Position numbers and translations under genes: made by a program. Below, piece after piece: positions 44,252-56,900 of a stretch of DNA of 64,000 nt. The stretch comes from Opisthocomus hoazin. Its lineage: Eukaryota; Chordata; Aves; Opisthocomiformes; Opisthocomidae. The notes beneath the pieces are model-generated. The model saw only the letters and a program-made list of their open reading frames with translations, made no database searches and was not told the DNA's origin. Numbering within the stretch: position 1 is the first letter of the stretch; each line of letters opens with the position of its first letter. The stretch lies in assembly GCF_030867145.1 (NCBI RefSeq), contig NC_134418.1, positions 802,802-866,801 of the forward strand. Direction: 5' to 3'.

Positions 44252-44716
44252 TGGGGGTTTAGCAACAGTCGGCAGCCGCCCAGTCGCTCCCCCTGCTAGT
44301 GGGATGGGGGGGAGAGTGGGCAGAATGTCACACTCGTGGGTTGAAATACAGGCAGTTTAACAGGACGCTAAAAGGAGGAGAGAATAATAGTGATAACAAC
44401 ATACAGAACAGGTAACGTGCAGGACGGTTTCTCCCCACCCAGTGACTGCTTGCTGTCCCGCGCAGCGATCGTGGATCTCGAGGGTTCCTGCCCCCCGCCG
44501 CGTGCTGCGCGTGGGGTCCGGGGGGTGGAAGCTCTCCCTGGCCCAGCCTGGCTGTCTGTCTGTCTGTGCTCCCTCCCAGCTCCCGCGTGCCCAGAGAAAA
44601 GCCCTGGATTGCAGGGCAGCAGCTCAAACCATCAACATTCCTCTCCTACCAAATCCAAACCACAGCAGCTACTGGGACGGCGATTAACTCTGTCCCTGCT
44701 GAAGCCAGGACAGAGC
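44252..44716 (-). mobile_element. ERV LTR, near complete, reverse orientation
   Basis: GGGGGTTTAGCAACAGTCGG, CACTCGTGGGTTGAAATACA, GGAGAATAATAGTGATAACA and GATTAACTCTGTCCCTGCTG follow the LTR from its end to its beginning on the minus strand. Confidence 0.65.
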
Positions 44717-44721
44717 TTTGT

Positions 44722-44816
44722 CCCTTTTCCTCTCCCTGTCGTGCCGGGGAGGGGGTGCGTGGGCGAGCGAGTGGCTGTGTGGGTGCGTGGCTGCTGGCGG
44801 GGGTCAGCCCTCTGCA
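44722..44816 (+). mobile_element. LTR end fragment in + orientation
   Basis: GGGCGAGCGAGTGGCTGTGT and GTGGCTGCTGGCGGGGGTCA repeat the LTR terminus seen at 39204-39252, again directly after a minus-oriented copy. Confidence 0.5.
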
Positions 44817-46016
44817 TGCTGAAAGTCACCTTGGTGTCGGGGCGCCCAGCGTGACCCCTCCGGGGCTCCCTGGCTTGCCACCGCTCGGTCTCTGTGGCCT
44901 GAAAATGTTGGCTGGGGGCGAGGGTTTGATGAGCTGTGGTGTCGGTCTCAGCAGTGTGCCTGGGTCCCCAGAGTGTCGTCGTACTGAAACGCAATCTTTA
45001 TTTGACTGGGCTTTAATTAGAGCATACCCAGAAAATTCAGTACCATTTATAGAGACAAATCAGCAGAAAATCACCCTTTCCGTGGCCGTGCCAGCCTGTA
45101 TCTTCAGATAAAGCCTTCTCTTGGGACTAGAGGAAGCAGCTTCCACGTTCTTGAGAGGTCTCCTTGCCAAACCTGTCACTTAAGCCTCCTGCCTTGTTTT
45201 TGATTGATTTTTCTGTTGCACTGCTGACTTGAAGGTGGTTCTGCTGTTGATAGAGAGCCGACCCCTGGAACGGCGCAGCTTCAAGCTGTCGGTGCCTTTT
45301 GGTTTTCGCCTTCAACGCTGGGAGCTGGAACTCAGCGACACTGCTGCTCAGAGCTGCGTTTCCCGTTTTCTGCTTGCAGGGCTGCTGGTATTTGCTGCAG
45401 CTCTGCAAGTGCCCACGGCTTCGACTGTCGCCTGCCGTACCTCTCACAGCCAGGGCGTTGCTCCCCGTTTGGATCTGCCTGCCTCCAGATGGGTGGTGTG
45501 GATCGTCAGCGTCGTTAGCATCCCTCTGGGGACCCTTTGGCTGGGTGGCTTCAGCTCTGCGCAGAGACTCTGCCAGCAGGCTACGGAGGGTTCAGAAATG
45601 CAAGACAATGATTTATTGCCAAACACACCCCGGGGCTGCTGGGGGTCAGCAGGCTGCTGGTCTCGGCGTTTGCACGCTCCCTGCTCCCGGTGGGACGGCC
45701 GCAGGGTGTTTGCTGGCCTGGCTGCTCCCTGGAACGGCTCCGTGGCCTTGTTAGGGTGCTGTCAGCCGCTGATGTCACCCATCTATCGACACCGCCTCCC
45801 TGGGTTTCTTCTTTAGGATTTTTTTTAGCGTTCTCAGTTGGTATTTTTCCTGTCGAATCCTTGAGCTGCAAATGGCAGCTGTCTGTCTCGCCTGTAATCC
45901 CCTCCCCTGCCTTTTTTTAACTCTCTCTGCAGACGTCATCGGCACTCGTTCCTACGGGTGCAGCGGTGTTCCCAGCAGCCTGGCTGCGGCAGAGGTGGGC
46001 CGTGGAGCTGTGCAAC
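44817..46016. other. ZNF638: ZNF638 intron 1, unique sequence
   Basis: Nothing recognised beyond diffuse old repeat-like sequence. Confidence 0.4.
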
Positions 46017-46258
46017 ACAGAATCCCAGCGTGGTGGGGTTGGCAGGGCCCTCTGGGGTCCCCCAGCCCAGCCCCCTGCCCAAGCAGGGTCACCCAGAGCA
46101 GGGGGCACAGCACCGCGGCCAGGGGGGCTGGAATATCTCCAGAGAAGGAGACTCCACAGCCTCCCTGGGCAGCCTGGGCCAGGGCTCCGGCACCCTCAGA
46201 GGGAAGAAGTTCTTCCTCGGGTTCAGCTGGAGCTTCCTCTGCTCCAGTTTGTGCCCAT
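46017..46258 (-). mobile_element. CR1 LINE 3' end fragment
   Basis: Reverse-complement copy of the CR1 3' end, cut at TTTGTGCCCATTAAC. Confidence 0.92.
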
Positions 46259-46379
46259 TAACACGGGCAGCTGGGCCTCTGCGCAGGGAGGAGGGCGACA
46301 GGGAGAGGGTAGAAGCTTGTGCTGGCTGCACCCTGGAACCGGGGAAGGCGCGAGACCGTCCCGTACCCACCACGTGAGC

Positions 46380-46945
46380 AGCTGTAGTCGCTGAGGCTCT
46401 CCAGCATGTAAGCAGGTAGCCAGAATCCGTATCTCTCCAGTTTAGAGAGCAGGATGGTGTGGGGGACTACCAAAGGCCTTATGGAAGTCCAGGCAGACGA
46501 CATCCATAGCTCCTCCCTCGTCCACTGGTGCGGTCACGCCATCGCAGAAGGCCACTGGGTTGGTCAGGCAGGACATGCCCTTGGTGAAGCCGTGCTGGCT
46601 GTCTCCAGTCACCTCCCTGCCCTCCCTGGGCCTCAGCAGAGCTTCTGGGAGGAGCTGCTCCATGATCTTCCCCAGCACAGAGGGCAGGCTGAGAGGTCAG
46701 CAGTGCCCAGGGTCCTCCTGTCCACCCTTGCTAAAAATGAGCACAATGTTTCCCTTCTTCCAGTCACCAGGGCCTTCACCTGACGGCCAGGACCTGTCAG
46801 GTATCCTGGAGAGTGGCTTGGCAGCTCCATTGGCCAACCCCCTCCGGACTCTGGGGTGCATCTCCTCAGGGCCCACAGACCTGTGTGTGGTCAGGTTCCT
46901 CAGGCGGTCACCAGCCTGGTCTTCCCTACAGTGGGACGGGCAGTG
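46380..46945 (-). mobile_element. CR1 LINE reverse transcriptase fragment
   Basis: The minus strand encodes [54 protein letters not shown] and [20 protein letters not shown], then [10 protein letters not shown] (RT motif A with its catalytic Asp). Stops and frameshifts make it inactive. Confidence 0.9.
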
Positions 46946-48090
46946 CACCTCAGGAGGGTGCTGGAGCGAGAGCTGTAATGATGGTCAGAAACCAGCAGAC
47001 ATCCCACCGTGGCATTCTGGGGGTGGGCTGACCGTGTGGCGTGCTGGTTGGCTTTTCCACCCGCCGGTTCCCTGACGAGGCTGATGGTTTGGGAGCCGTG
47101 GTGGCAGTGGTTGAAGATCCCGGTGTGGGAGCTTGCCTGGTCGCGGCGCGCCGGTGGCCGAGTGCTCTGCATCGCCTGGAAAGCTCTAATCGAGCGGTAA
47201 CAGTTCTTCCCCTTGAAGTTCTGCTTTGCTCCTGAGCAGATGCCCTGGGAGATTCCTCATTGATGGAGTTAAGGTTCAGTTTGCAAACCAGCGTGGCTAT
47301 TTTTAAAATGCTCTCTCCTAATTTATTTATGCTTATTATGGGTGGCTTTGTGATTGTTCTCTCTGCAACTGCTTTCCAAGATAATGTGCCGAGCGTTTTT
47401 TTTTTGCCCTCCAGTGATGAGAGTTCCAGAGAACAACAAAACTGAGAGGCAGGCGGTTACTGCCTGGGTGTTTGCTCAACATCTGTTGTGAAACGGTCTT
47501 GAGCGAACGGGGCCTGGCACCCAGTTACCCTTTAAATACAGTTGAGTTTCTTGCAGGAGGAGGGAGGTTGGGTAAGGAGCCCTGGAGGAGAGGCCGGGGT
47601 TCTGGGGCTGGGCTCTGGTGGGAGCCTTTATTATGGCTTGCTCTGTTTCTGCGGTGGGGAAGCGATAGCGTTAATGTTTCTGTAGCTGCTGTTTCTCCTG
47701 GGCCTGACTTCAGTTTGTACTCCGTTAAAATTAAAGGATTGCTAACAGAACTTACAGAAAATGCTTAACAGACAGATAGTAACAAGTTACAGGCTGTAAA
47801 ACCCGAGTCTCCTGCAGCTTGTGCATGGATCACCTCTCCTGCTGTAGCTGTGTAGTTTTTATTTTTTGAGTTGTGGTTCTCAAGCTTCGAATCTTCAGTC
47901 CTGACATGACAGACATGAGAGAGGCACCTCCGTTCACTTGAAAAACTTTTGTTTCGAGTCACCTCAAGTGAGATTTGAAAACAAAACCTGTGATGGCATT
48001 AGTGTTGGTGAGACAAGAACCTCAGCGCTGCAGAAAGTCAACGCGCAAGCTCAGAAACAACTCGGAATGCCTGCGAGCCCGGTTAGGGTT
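46946..48090. other. ZNF638: ZNF638 intron 1, unique sequence
   Basis: No recognised feature. Confidence 0.4.
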
Positions 48091-48311
48091 CACAGAATCA
48101 CAGAATAGTAGGGGTTGGAAGGGACCTCTGTGGGTCATCTAGTCCAACCCCCCTGCCCAAGCAGGGTCACCTACAGCAGGCTGCACAGGACCTTGTCCAG
48201 GCGGGGCTGGAATATCTCCAGAGAAGGAGACTCCACAGCCTCCCTGGGCAGCCTGTTCCAGTGCTCCGTCACCCTCAGAGGGAAGAAGTTCCTCCTCATG
48301 TTCAGACGGAA
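48091..48311 (-). mobile_element. CR1 LINE 3' end, less GC-shifted copy
   Basis: CACAGAATCACAGAATAGTA, GGGTCATCTAGTCCAACCCC and CAGCCTGTTCCAGTGCTCCG are closer to the ordinary CR1 consensus than the other copies here. Confidence 0.93.
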
Positions 48312-49366
48312 ACACGTTACTCTAGTGAAAACCCGCCGGTAAAACTCGCTCAGAGCTGAGGCGTTGCTGCGAGAAGAACGGAACCGGCAGGTCCTCCAGC
48401 TCGGGAGACGGCAGGCTGCGCGGGGTGGAGTGAGGACAGCTGGGGATCCTCCTGCCGGTGCTGCGGCTTCGGGGCGCGGAGCTGGGCAGCCGAGGCACCT
48501 GCAGGACGCTACGAGAACGCGTTTCCCGAGCGCGCTGGTGTTGCCGTTGTTGGTAGCGTGAGCACCGCTTTGCCTTACTCTGCTGTGTTTGTACGGTCTG
48601 TCACTGCCTGCGGGGCCGGGTTCTCGGTGGGTTCGGCCGAAGGAAAAGGTGGCGGCGTCCCTTGCCGTCGCGCTTTCTTTGTGCTTGTACGTAGATGGGT
48701 TCAGTTTTTTGTACCGTTTTGCATCTTTCTGTTCAAAGCTGTGTCGATATGAAACCTTGCCCTTAACATCTGCGAAATGGAATGTTTCCAGCCACAGAAT
48801 TTGAATGTTGTCACACCCTGTGAATATTTTCAGGGTATGGTCGTTTACCCACGGGAGCGGTCATGGGAGTGTCCCTCCTGAAAACCCAGCTGACTTCAGA
48901 TCGCTTCCACGCTGATCTGACATCCGAGTTGTAACTGGTTGTGAATTCTCTGCAGAACGATTTCGCTTCCCACTCGTACCGCAGAAGCACGTGGAGAGAG
49001 GGCTTTCGTGTTTTGTCTCATTGCTGATAAAACAGTTCCAATTGTAAATAAATCCAAACTGTGTTGTCATGAGGAATGGAAATGTCAAGTTTCAGAAAAT
49101 GCTGTTGAAAGAGTGTCATCACTAGGTATGTCATCTCTGGCGATGGACTTGTTGGGTGAAGCTCGTTTACTTAATTATCTGTTACCTGTTCTCTGCATAT
49201 TAAGATTTTATGCAGCGAAAGAAAATGTTTTTGTTCAACAATACCGTTTAAACTGTCACTAAAATACTGCTTTGTGCCTTCTGTTGTTTTCTGACCGGTT
49301 CTAGAACCCACTGTGTAAAGCAGGGGAAAAGACGAAATCATCTAATACTTGTCTTTTAACTTTCAG
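48312..49366. other. ZNF638: ZNF638 intron 1, distal part
   Basis: Unique sequence. An upstream coding exon feeding the N-terminal module at 49395 should lie somewhere in intron 1 if that module is translated, but I could not identify one. Confidence 0.4.
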
Positions 49367-50987
49367 CTTTGTGTTATTCTTGGAAAGTTTCGCACCACTT
49401 GTGAATTCCTTGAACCTTGGCATTGCGAGCCCACTTCTGTTGGGCCCTCCTCCTTTACAGCTCGCGCAGATTAAGACACAGCTGGCTCTGCAGCAGTTGA
49501 CCTCGGTTGCTACCACCGGTTCTGCACCTCCTTATGCTTGGCTAAACCAGGCGTTTCTGAAAAGCGCGATGTTTAGCCCCAGAGGAACTTTACCTCCGAG
49601 GCCGAGGGGCCCTAATCCATCCGGCACGAAGCCTCCGGGATCCTTCAGGGGAGGAGGTGCGGGCGGTCCGCCGAGAAAGCCTGCGCCTGGGACGCCTCAA
49701 GGAACGCCGCAGAGGTGTTCGGGACCTGAAACCTTGCAGTGGACGGGTTCGCAGAGGATAAACGTGCGGGTCACTCTGCACAGGCCTGATCCGAGGCAGG
49801 TCAAAGGGAAGGCGAACCTGCACCAGGAGCAGAAGGTTGAGCCGCGCACGAGTCACTGGGATAGCAGCCCGTGCTCAGCTGGGCCAGCGGGGCAGAAGCC
49901 GTCCTCCTCGGCACGGATCTCGGAGCAGAACTCCAATGCCCAGAACCGCTACACGCCAGAAAGCGCTTCCAGTATTTTAGCGAGTTTTGGGCTGTCCAAT
50001 GAAGATTTGGAGGAACTCAGTCGCTATCCAGACGATCAGTTAACGCCTGAAAACATGCCGCTGATCCTGAGAGAGATACGGATCCGTAAGATGGGTCATT
50101 CCGTGGCTGGGTTGCACGCTCAGAGCCGGGGAGAAGACACGATGGGTGGTGCGAGCGGCGCAGCAGTCAAGAGTAAAGTCATCGATTATGGGCACGCGAG
50201 CAAATACGGTTACACTGAAGACCCTCTTGAAGTGCGTGCGTATAATCCCAAAGTGCTGACCGAAGAGCCTCTGGAAGCACGCGTCTACAACCCCGAAGCA
50301 CCCAGCGGGGAGAACAGGGAAGACTTCCAGCGAGAGCAGAACGTCTCAATGGGTGTCCCACCAGCCGGCGTGCCCTGCAATCCAGTGTTTCCGGTCGAAG
50401 AGATGATGAAACCGACGGGGTTCCAGAACGATTCCTCCAACGCTCAGGCGTTTTTCCCACCTGAGGCCACGGGGAAGGTGTCCGGCTTGTGTGCAGCACC
50501 CGCTGCCCTCCCCGTCGGGAAGCCCGTATCCCAGCCGGCGATGCCGCCCGTCATGCCGCCCATGATGCCGCCGATGATGCCTCCCTTGGCACAGCCCTTG
50601 ATGCCGCCCATCATGCTGCCCGTGGTCCAGCAGCCTGTCGCCCAGCACGTCATGCCACCCATCACCCACCCGCCCTTCTCGCCTGGGCTCCTTGCGGCGA
50701 TAAGCCATCACGAAAGAGGTCATCGCGAAGCCGGGCCAAGCCCGCCCAACGCCCAGAGCGGCTCGGGAGCAGCGGGGCAGAAGCCCTTCCAGACGCAGGC
50801 GGAGGGGCCGATTAAATCTCCTTTTGGTGTCGTGAAAGCGTCCTGGCTTCCCGCGTTCCTGCAGCCCGATCCCCAGAAGATAAAAAGGTTGCCCACTCCG
50901 TCGATGATGAACGACTACTATGCTACGTCTCCGAGAATATTTCCGCATATGTGTTCTCTGTGTAACATTGAATGCACTTACATGAAG
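49367..50987 (+). CDS. ZNF638: ZNF638 large coding exon
   Basis: The acceptor AACTTTCAG ends at 49366 and the donor GTGAGT begins at 50988. From ATG 49569 it gives 473 codons: [20 protein letters not shown] aligns with the human N terminus. It ends inside the first zinc finger. Before the Met, the same frame encodes [20 protein letters not shown] and [10 protein letters not shown], an RBM20-like segment. Bird-specific features are a 45-nt tandem duplication (50217-50306) and Met-Pro-Pro repeats (50541-50674). Confidence 0.95.
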
Positions 50988-53900
50988 GTGAGTGTCTTTC
51001 AAAGATTATTGCATAAACCTCTGCTCGGCATCTTACCTGCTGCGCTGTTTTATAAACTTAATTTTTGACCGTGTGTTAAGTGACTTGTGATGCTGTTCGC
51101 CAGCGTGGGGGCTTCCGTGCAGATGTGGAAATGCTGGAAGCGGTGCTAGTGAATTCCTGTACCTGCTGCGCAGCGAGTTCTGTTCCAAATTCCATCTCAA
51201 AGTTGCCGTGCACCTTGATATTTATTTATTTTTTTAATGTTAAAAGTGATTTCTCTCTTCTGCAATGGGTTTCAAATGACAAAACGAACCCTTTATCGGT
51301 GGAGTAAAATGCTGGCGTCATCTGGGTGACTGAAATGTGTGCCGAAACGCGGTGCCGAGCCGCGGCAGGGTGGGCGAGACGTTCGTGTGTTCAGCCCCCT
51401 GCCTGCAAAGTCAGCGTTGAGCCAAAGCAGCCCATTTATCTGCAAAAATTTAATCTTCCAAACGTGGTCTGTGTGGTGTTGGCTGTTCCGGAGAGCGAGG
51501 GCTACCACAGAGCCGGCGGCTCTGAAGCAACAACAGTTTCAGCTCTTGAGGGAGGAAAAGCGGGGAACTGGTGGGTACTGGGAGGGAGAAATCAATCTGA
51601 AAGCTGTGGTTTTTCCTGAAAGACCTAGGCTTGGTGTGTCAGAAATACAGGAGAAAGTAATTTAAAAAAAATTGAAGAATTCGTTAGTAGTGTCCTGTGT
51701 TTAAATTGTGAGTGGTCTGGGGCGCTTGGTAGCGGTTTGCAGAAACAGGCAGGGTTGCCGGCCCGTGCTGGTGCCGCGTGTGGAGAGCGCTGGGTGAGAG
51801 CCGAGACGGTGGCAGCTGCGCTGGGGCTGCAGAGCAAAAACCGATTTTCAGGTGCTTTTGGACTGGAAGCACTGAAGGCCAGGGAGGGCTGCGGCTGCTT
51901 GAAAACTTAAAGGGAAGTTTGATGTCAAATAAAAAATGTGTAAAATTGAACAGGGCGACAGATCTGGGTTGGTGTTAAGAAATGGACCGAGCACTTCAGA
52001 TAAGTGTGAGCTGTTTAAATGTGAATTATTCCCTAGCGTGCTTACCGATACTTTCTAAAATGAAACAACTGTTTTTGCTATAAATACTTACTGACAAACT
52101 AACGATGACTTTTTCTGAAGAGGTTAAAGGTTACAACTTCTTGTCCTGACGGCACTGCAGTGTAGCACGTGCTCTCTGGGCATTCTGCTCCGACTGCAGC
52201 CACGCAGCCCTCTCTCCCTGCCCCAGCTGCTGCCAGCTCTGGTGGGTATGAGCCGTGTCCAGCCCGGTGTCATTTCCTTGACGTGCACCCGCTGCTGCGT
52301 AGGCGGTTCAGACTCTTTGGAGACCTCACAGGGCAAGCCATGCCGAGACAACAGCGTTGCAAAATAACCAGAAGAGTTAAGGGTTTGTGTTTTTATTTTC
52401 TTACTGCAAAAAATAAGTTTGTTCAAGAAATGTTAATCTTGTGTATGAATGAATTCTGAAAAATAATTCCTCTTATTTTCAGTTTTACGGTTTGGTTTCG
52501 CAAATAAAGTTGCCGTCTCTCGGTCGCATGGTTAGAGGTGACCTGAATGTTCCGTTTTTTGTCTGGAAAGTTGTGCTCGGCGTTGCAGAGGCGGCAGGCG
52601 GAGCGGCACCCTTGAACGGCCGGAGGAGCGGTGGGGAAATGGCGCAGCAGGAACCGATGGTCGCGTGGGGTAGGACTTGCGTCAAGAAATGGTGGTTTCC
52701 CACAGAACGTGGATCCTGTTTGCCGCAGTGTTGTGAAATCGTGGTTGAAGAACAAGTTGATGGAAGAGGACCTGTTGAAGGCCACGCGAAGCTGCTCGGG
52801 CGGCTCGGGATGTCCCGGCTGAGCGGGCGCCTGGAGGTGCGTTCTGGAGAAGGCGTTTGCCGCCCCAGCCGTCCCCTCCTGCACGCCGTGGGAGAAGAGG
52901 GGCTGGGCAAGCTGGACGGGCTCTCAGTCTCCCAGCACCCGTGTGGACGGACTGGATCTTCAGCGCGGTTTTGAGGTTGAAGTGACTAGAAACCGTGCTT
53001 TCTGGTGTGCAGTACCACGTTGTAACAAGCAGTTGAAGAGTGCTGTGTTGTAAAATGTCTTTGTAAGGTGGCGACTTGGGAAGAAAGTAGGCAAGCAAAG
53101 CGGGTAACGTGGAGCAAGAATGGATGAGGATGGTGAAAGCTACCGAATGAGGAGAGCCTTTGCTTTATCCACGGAATCACAGAATGGTTGGGGTTGGCAG
53201 GGCCCTCTGGGGTCCCCCAGCCCAGCCCCCTGCCCAAGCAGGGTCACCCGGAGCAGGGGGCACAGGACCTTGTCCAGGCGGGGCTGGAATATCTCCAGAG
53301 AAGGAGACTCCACAGCCTCCCTGGGCAGCCTGGGCCAGGGCTCCGGCACCCTCAGAGGGAAGAAGTTCTTCCTCGGGTTCAGCTGGAGCTTCCTCTGCTC
53401 CAGTTTGTGCCCGTTGCCCCTTGTCCTGTCGCTGGGCACCCCTGGAAAGAGTCTGGCCCCGTCCTCCTGACCCCCCCCCTGCAGATATTTAGAGGCATTT
53501 CGAAGGTCCCCTCTCAGCCTTCTCTTCTCCAGGCTGAACAAGCCCAGCTCCCTCAGCCTCTCCTCGTAGGGGAGATGCTCCAGTCCCCTCCTCATCCTCA
53601 TAGCCCTGTATCCAGCGCTTGAAGAGGCTGGGTGTCTGAGAAACAAAGTTTCAGTGATGCTAAAATGATGGATTTCAAGTTCCGGTTATTCATGGTGATG
53701 AGCTGTCTGTTTTCATAGATTCTTTTAATCCAGTCTTGCACTGAAGTGCAAACTCATCTGGGGTTCGTGGTCTTGCCAGGGTTGAAGCAGAAGCTGCGTT
53801 GCCTGTCGGAAGAGAGTTCCAGTGTGTCACCTGGCATTGGGTTATTAAAATTACAGGATTATGGCTGGAGGCGAGACCCAGCTCGTGCTCCTGGCGAGTC

Positions 53901-56900
53901 AGGAAGCCCCAGGAACTGTCTGGCAGAAGGGTGGCGTTGGCGTCGTCCGACCTGTGCCCCCCTCGTTCTGCCAGCTTGGCTCTCCCGTCGCTGCGGTGGG
54001 GACACTGCCGGAGTTCTGGCCTGGAGCGAAAGGTGCTGCTGCTGTTCCCCTGAGCATCCCATCGGTTCTCCCTGTAGGTCTTTCCTCTTCAGTATCTAAC
54101 TTGCTTAATTACCGAGGTGTCAGGAGCTGAAGATGGCCTCGGGATGTCTACGTTCTAGCAAAACACCGAATTCTGCGCTGAGTGTCATGCAGCTAAGCGA
54201 GTAAATGTTTTTTCTATTTTCTTTTGCAATCTGAAAAGAATCCTGAACACCTACAGAGCTATTTGTATAGATTTGAAGGTGGGGTTTTTTTTGCTAATAC
54301 GCTGTTCAGAAGTTAAAATATCTTCTGTCTGCATAGCATAGCTGTCCATGAAAAGTACATTTTTTTTTTAAGCTTTGTGGCTTTTTTCTAAAGCACGGGG
54401 ATGATGCTGGCGTGCGAGGAGACGTGGCAGGTCAGCAGCTGCCAGATAAGCTGCCTGCAGTGCGGGGCCGAATGCGAAGGCCGCTCCAGCTGTCGTGCCA
54501 CGGGCTTTGGAGAGACTGTTCAGCATTGCTCTAGCGACCAGAAGGGTTCCCTGGATCTTCAGCCACAGGCGAGGGGAGCGTTGGTGCCTTGACGGTGCCT
54601 CTGGCCGGCCCGGGTGGCTCTTGCTGCCGGGTTTGGTCAGAGCTGAGCGGGGAGAAGCGCTGCGCTTTGAGTCCACGGTGCAGCTGGAGACCGCAGACCG
54701 CTGCCTGTGTCCTTCAGACGAGCACCAGCTCTCTCGTGGGCTGCTTAGCTCTCTGAAATACCATGGGCTTGTGGTAAACAATGATTACCCTGGACTTCGA
54801 AGCTGGTTGTTGTTGGAGCGGCGTCGGAAACGTGAAAGATCTGTCCCTGTTTCTGTCTTGTGTTAGGAAGGTTTCCGTGGCTTTGTCCGAGCTGGCTGTA
54901 CACGGTGCTGTGGTAGAAGAAAAGGTGTAGTCACAGAGGTGGGCTTTTGGAAAACGAGTTGATGCTGAGGTCACCTGGTGATCTGGAAGGTGTCCTCAAA
55001 AACCTGTGCGTTTGTGTCCTGCAGCATTTTTTCAGGGGAGAGTGCGCAGTTCTGCGCTGAGATGGAAACCCACCGCAGCGTTGTCTGCTTTCAGACGCCT
55101 TTACAAACCCCCCAACACACTGAAACGCTTTATAAATGTTTCGTGGGGCAGCTTCATTTTCAGCTGGAGGTTGTGGATGTGTTGGAGTAATAAAGTGTGA
55201 TTTCTCTGTTTCCAAACAGATGTCACTTTTGGAACAAAGCAGATTTGCAGCGTTGCCAGCACGAGGGATCATATTTACCATGTATTACAGTTTTTGTTTT
55301 CTAACTCAGATAGTTTTAAAGTGAGGGTGGTGTCTTCTCGGGCTTGAGATTGCGTAAAGTCATGGGGACTCGTTGTTCTCCACAGAACTTGTGAATCCTT
55401 TGCTGCAGTAAGGGCACAAAATAGTGGCTAGTCCATTTTATTCCCAGTTTTTCCACATAATGCCATGCTGTGAAACCAGCACAGACAGGAGCAGGTTCTG
55501 TCCCGGTGCGTGACTGCCTGACCACCATCAGAAGAGGCCAGTTTGGAGACTGGAGACACTGCCAGCTGCTGCTTCAGGACCTTTTTGGTGGCGCAGCGTG
55601 GGCAGCAAACAGGAGGAGCTGGAAGCCTTCTCCACCGAGGAGTGGATCCAGTGTGGAGAGCTGTCCCTGAAGAACAGCCACGAGCAGGTTGAGAGCTGAA
55701 GGGGAGGGATTGGAGACCGAGGTCTGCTCTAGGCCACCTAGTCAAGGAGAGCCTACTGAGCGAGCCTGGTTCCTCCAGCTCCAGGAGGCTTCGTGCTCGC
55801 AGGCTCTGGACCTGCTGGGGGGCTCCAGCCACCCCCACATCTGCGGGAAGACAGCACGGCGAGCTGTGGGCAACCCCCGAGACTCCTGGAGAGCATGGAG
55901 GAGAACTTCTTCAGGCTGGTAACAGGCAGCCCTGCCTGAGGGGATGCGATACTGGACCTGCTGGGCACCGACGCGAGTGAGCTCATCGGTGGTGTCAAGC
56001 CTGGAGGCAGCCCAGGCTGCAGGGATCACGCACAGGTGGAGTTCATGGTCCTGAGGGATGAGGGTCAGGGGAAGAGTAGAGTCAGGGCCCTGAATTTTAG
56101 GAAAGCAAACTTCCAGCTCTTCGAGGATGGAGTCAGCAGGACCCCTGGGATACTGCCCTCGGGGACAGGGGAGCGGAACAGAGCTGGCAGATCTTTCAGG
56201 ACACTTTCCACAGAGCGCAGGAGCTCTCGATCCCCGGGTGTAAGAAACCAGGGAAGGAAGGTGAGAGACCAGCATGGCTGAGTCGAGACGGGCTGGTCAG
56301 ACCACAGGGCAAGAAGGTGGTGCCCAGGTGGTGGGAGCAGGGACAGGGATCCCGGGCACAGTGCAGGGACGCTGCCCGGGTGTGCACGGATGGGGCCAGG
56401 AGGGCCAGGGCGCAGCGGGAGCTGAGCTTGGTGAGGGACGCAGGGAGTAACAAGATGGGCTTCTGCAGGTACGTCAGCCAGAAGAGGAAGGTCAGAGAAA
56501 GCGCACCCCGCTATGAGCAAGGCTGGCAAGCTGGGAACAACGGACGAGGCGAAGGCTGAGGGACCCAACAACTTTTTTGCCTCGGTCTTCACTGGCAGCC
56601 TCTCTACCCACAGCTCTCGAGAGCGTGGACCGCAGGATGGGGACTGGGGGAGTAAAGTCCCACTGTAGGAGAAGATGGGGTTTGTGACCGCCTGAGGAAC
56701 CCGACCACACACAGGTCTGTGGGCCCTGAGGAGATGCACCCCGGAGTCCGGAGGGAGTTGGCCCATGGAGCTGCCAAGCCACTCTCCAGGATACCTGACA
56801 GGTCCTGGCCGTCAGGTGAAGGCCCTGGTGACTGGAAGAAGGGAAACGTTGTGCTCATTTTTAGCAAGGGTGGACAGGAGGACCCTGGGCACTGCTGACC

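Noticed and set aside
49008-49262. 84-codon frame as an upstream ZNF638 exon
   Set aside because: It has no resemblance to the family N terminus and no splice pair leading in the right phase to 49367.
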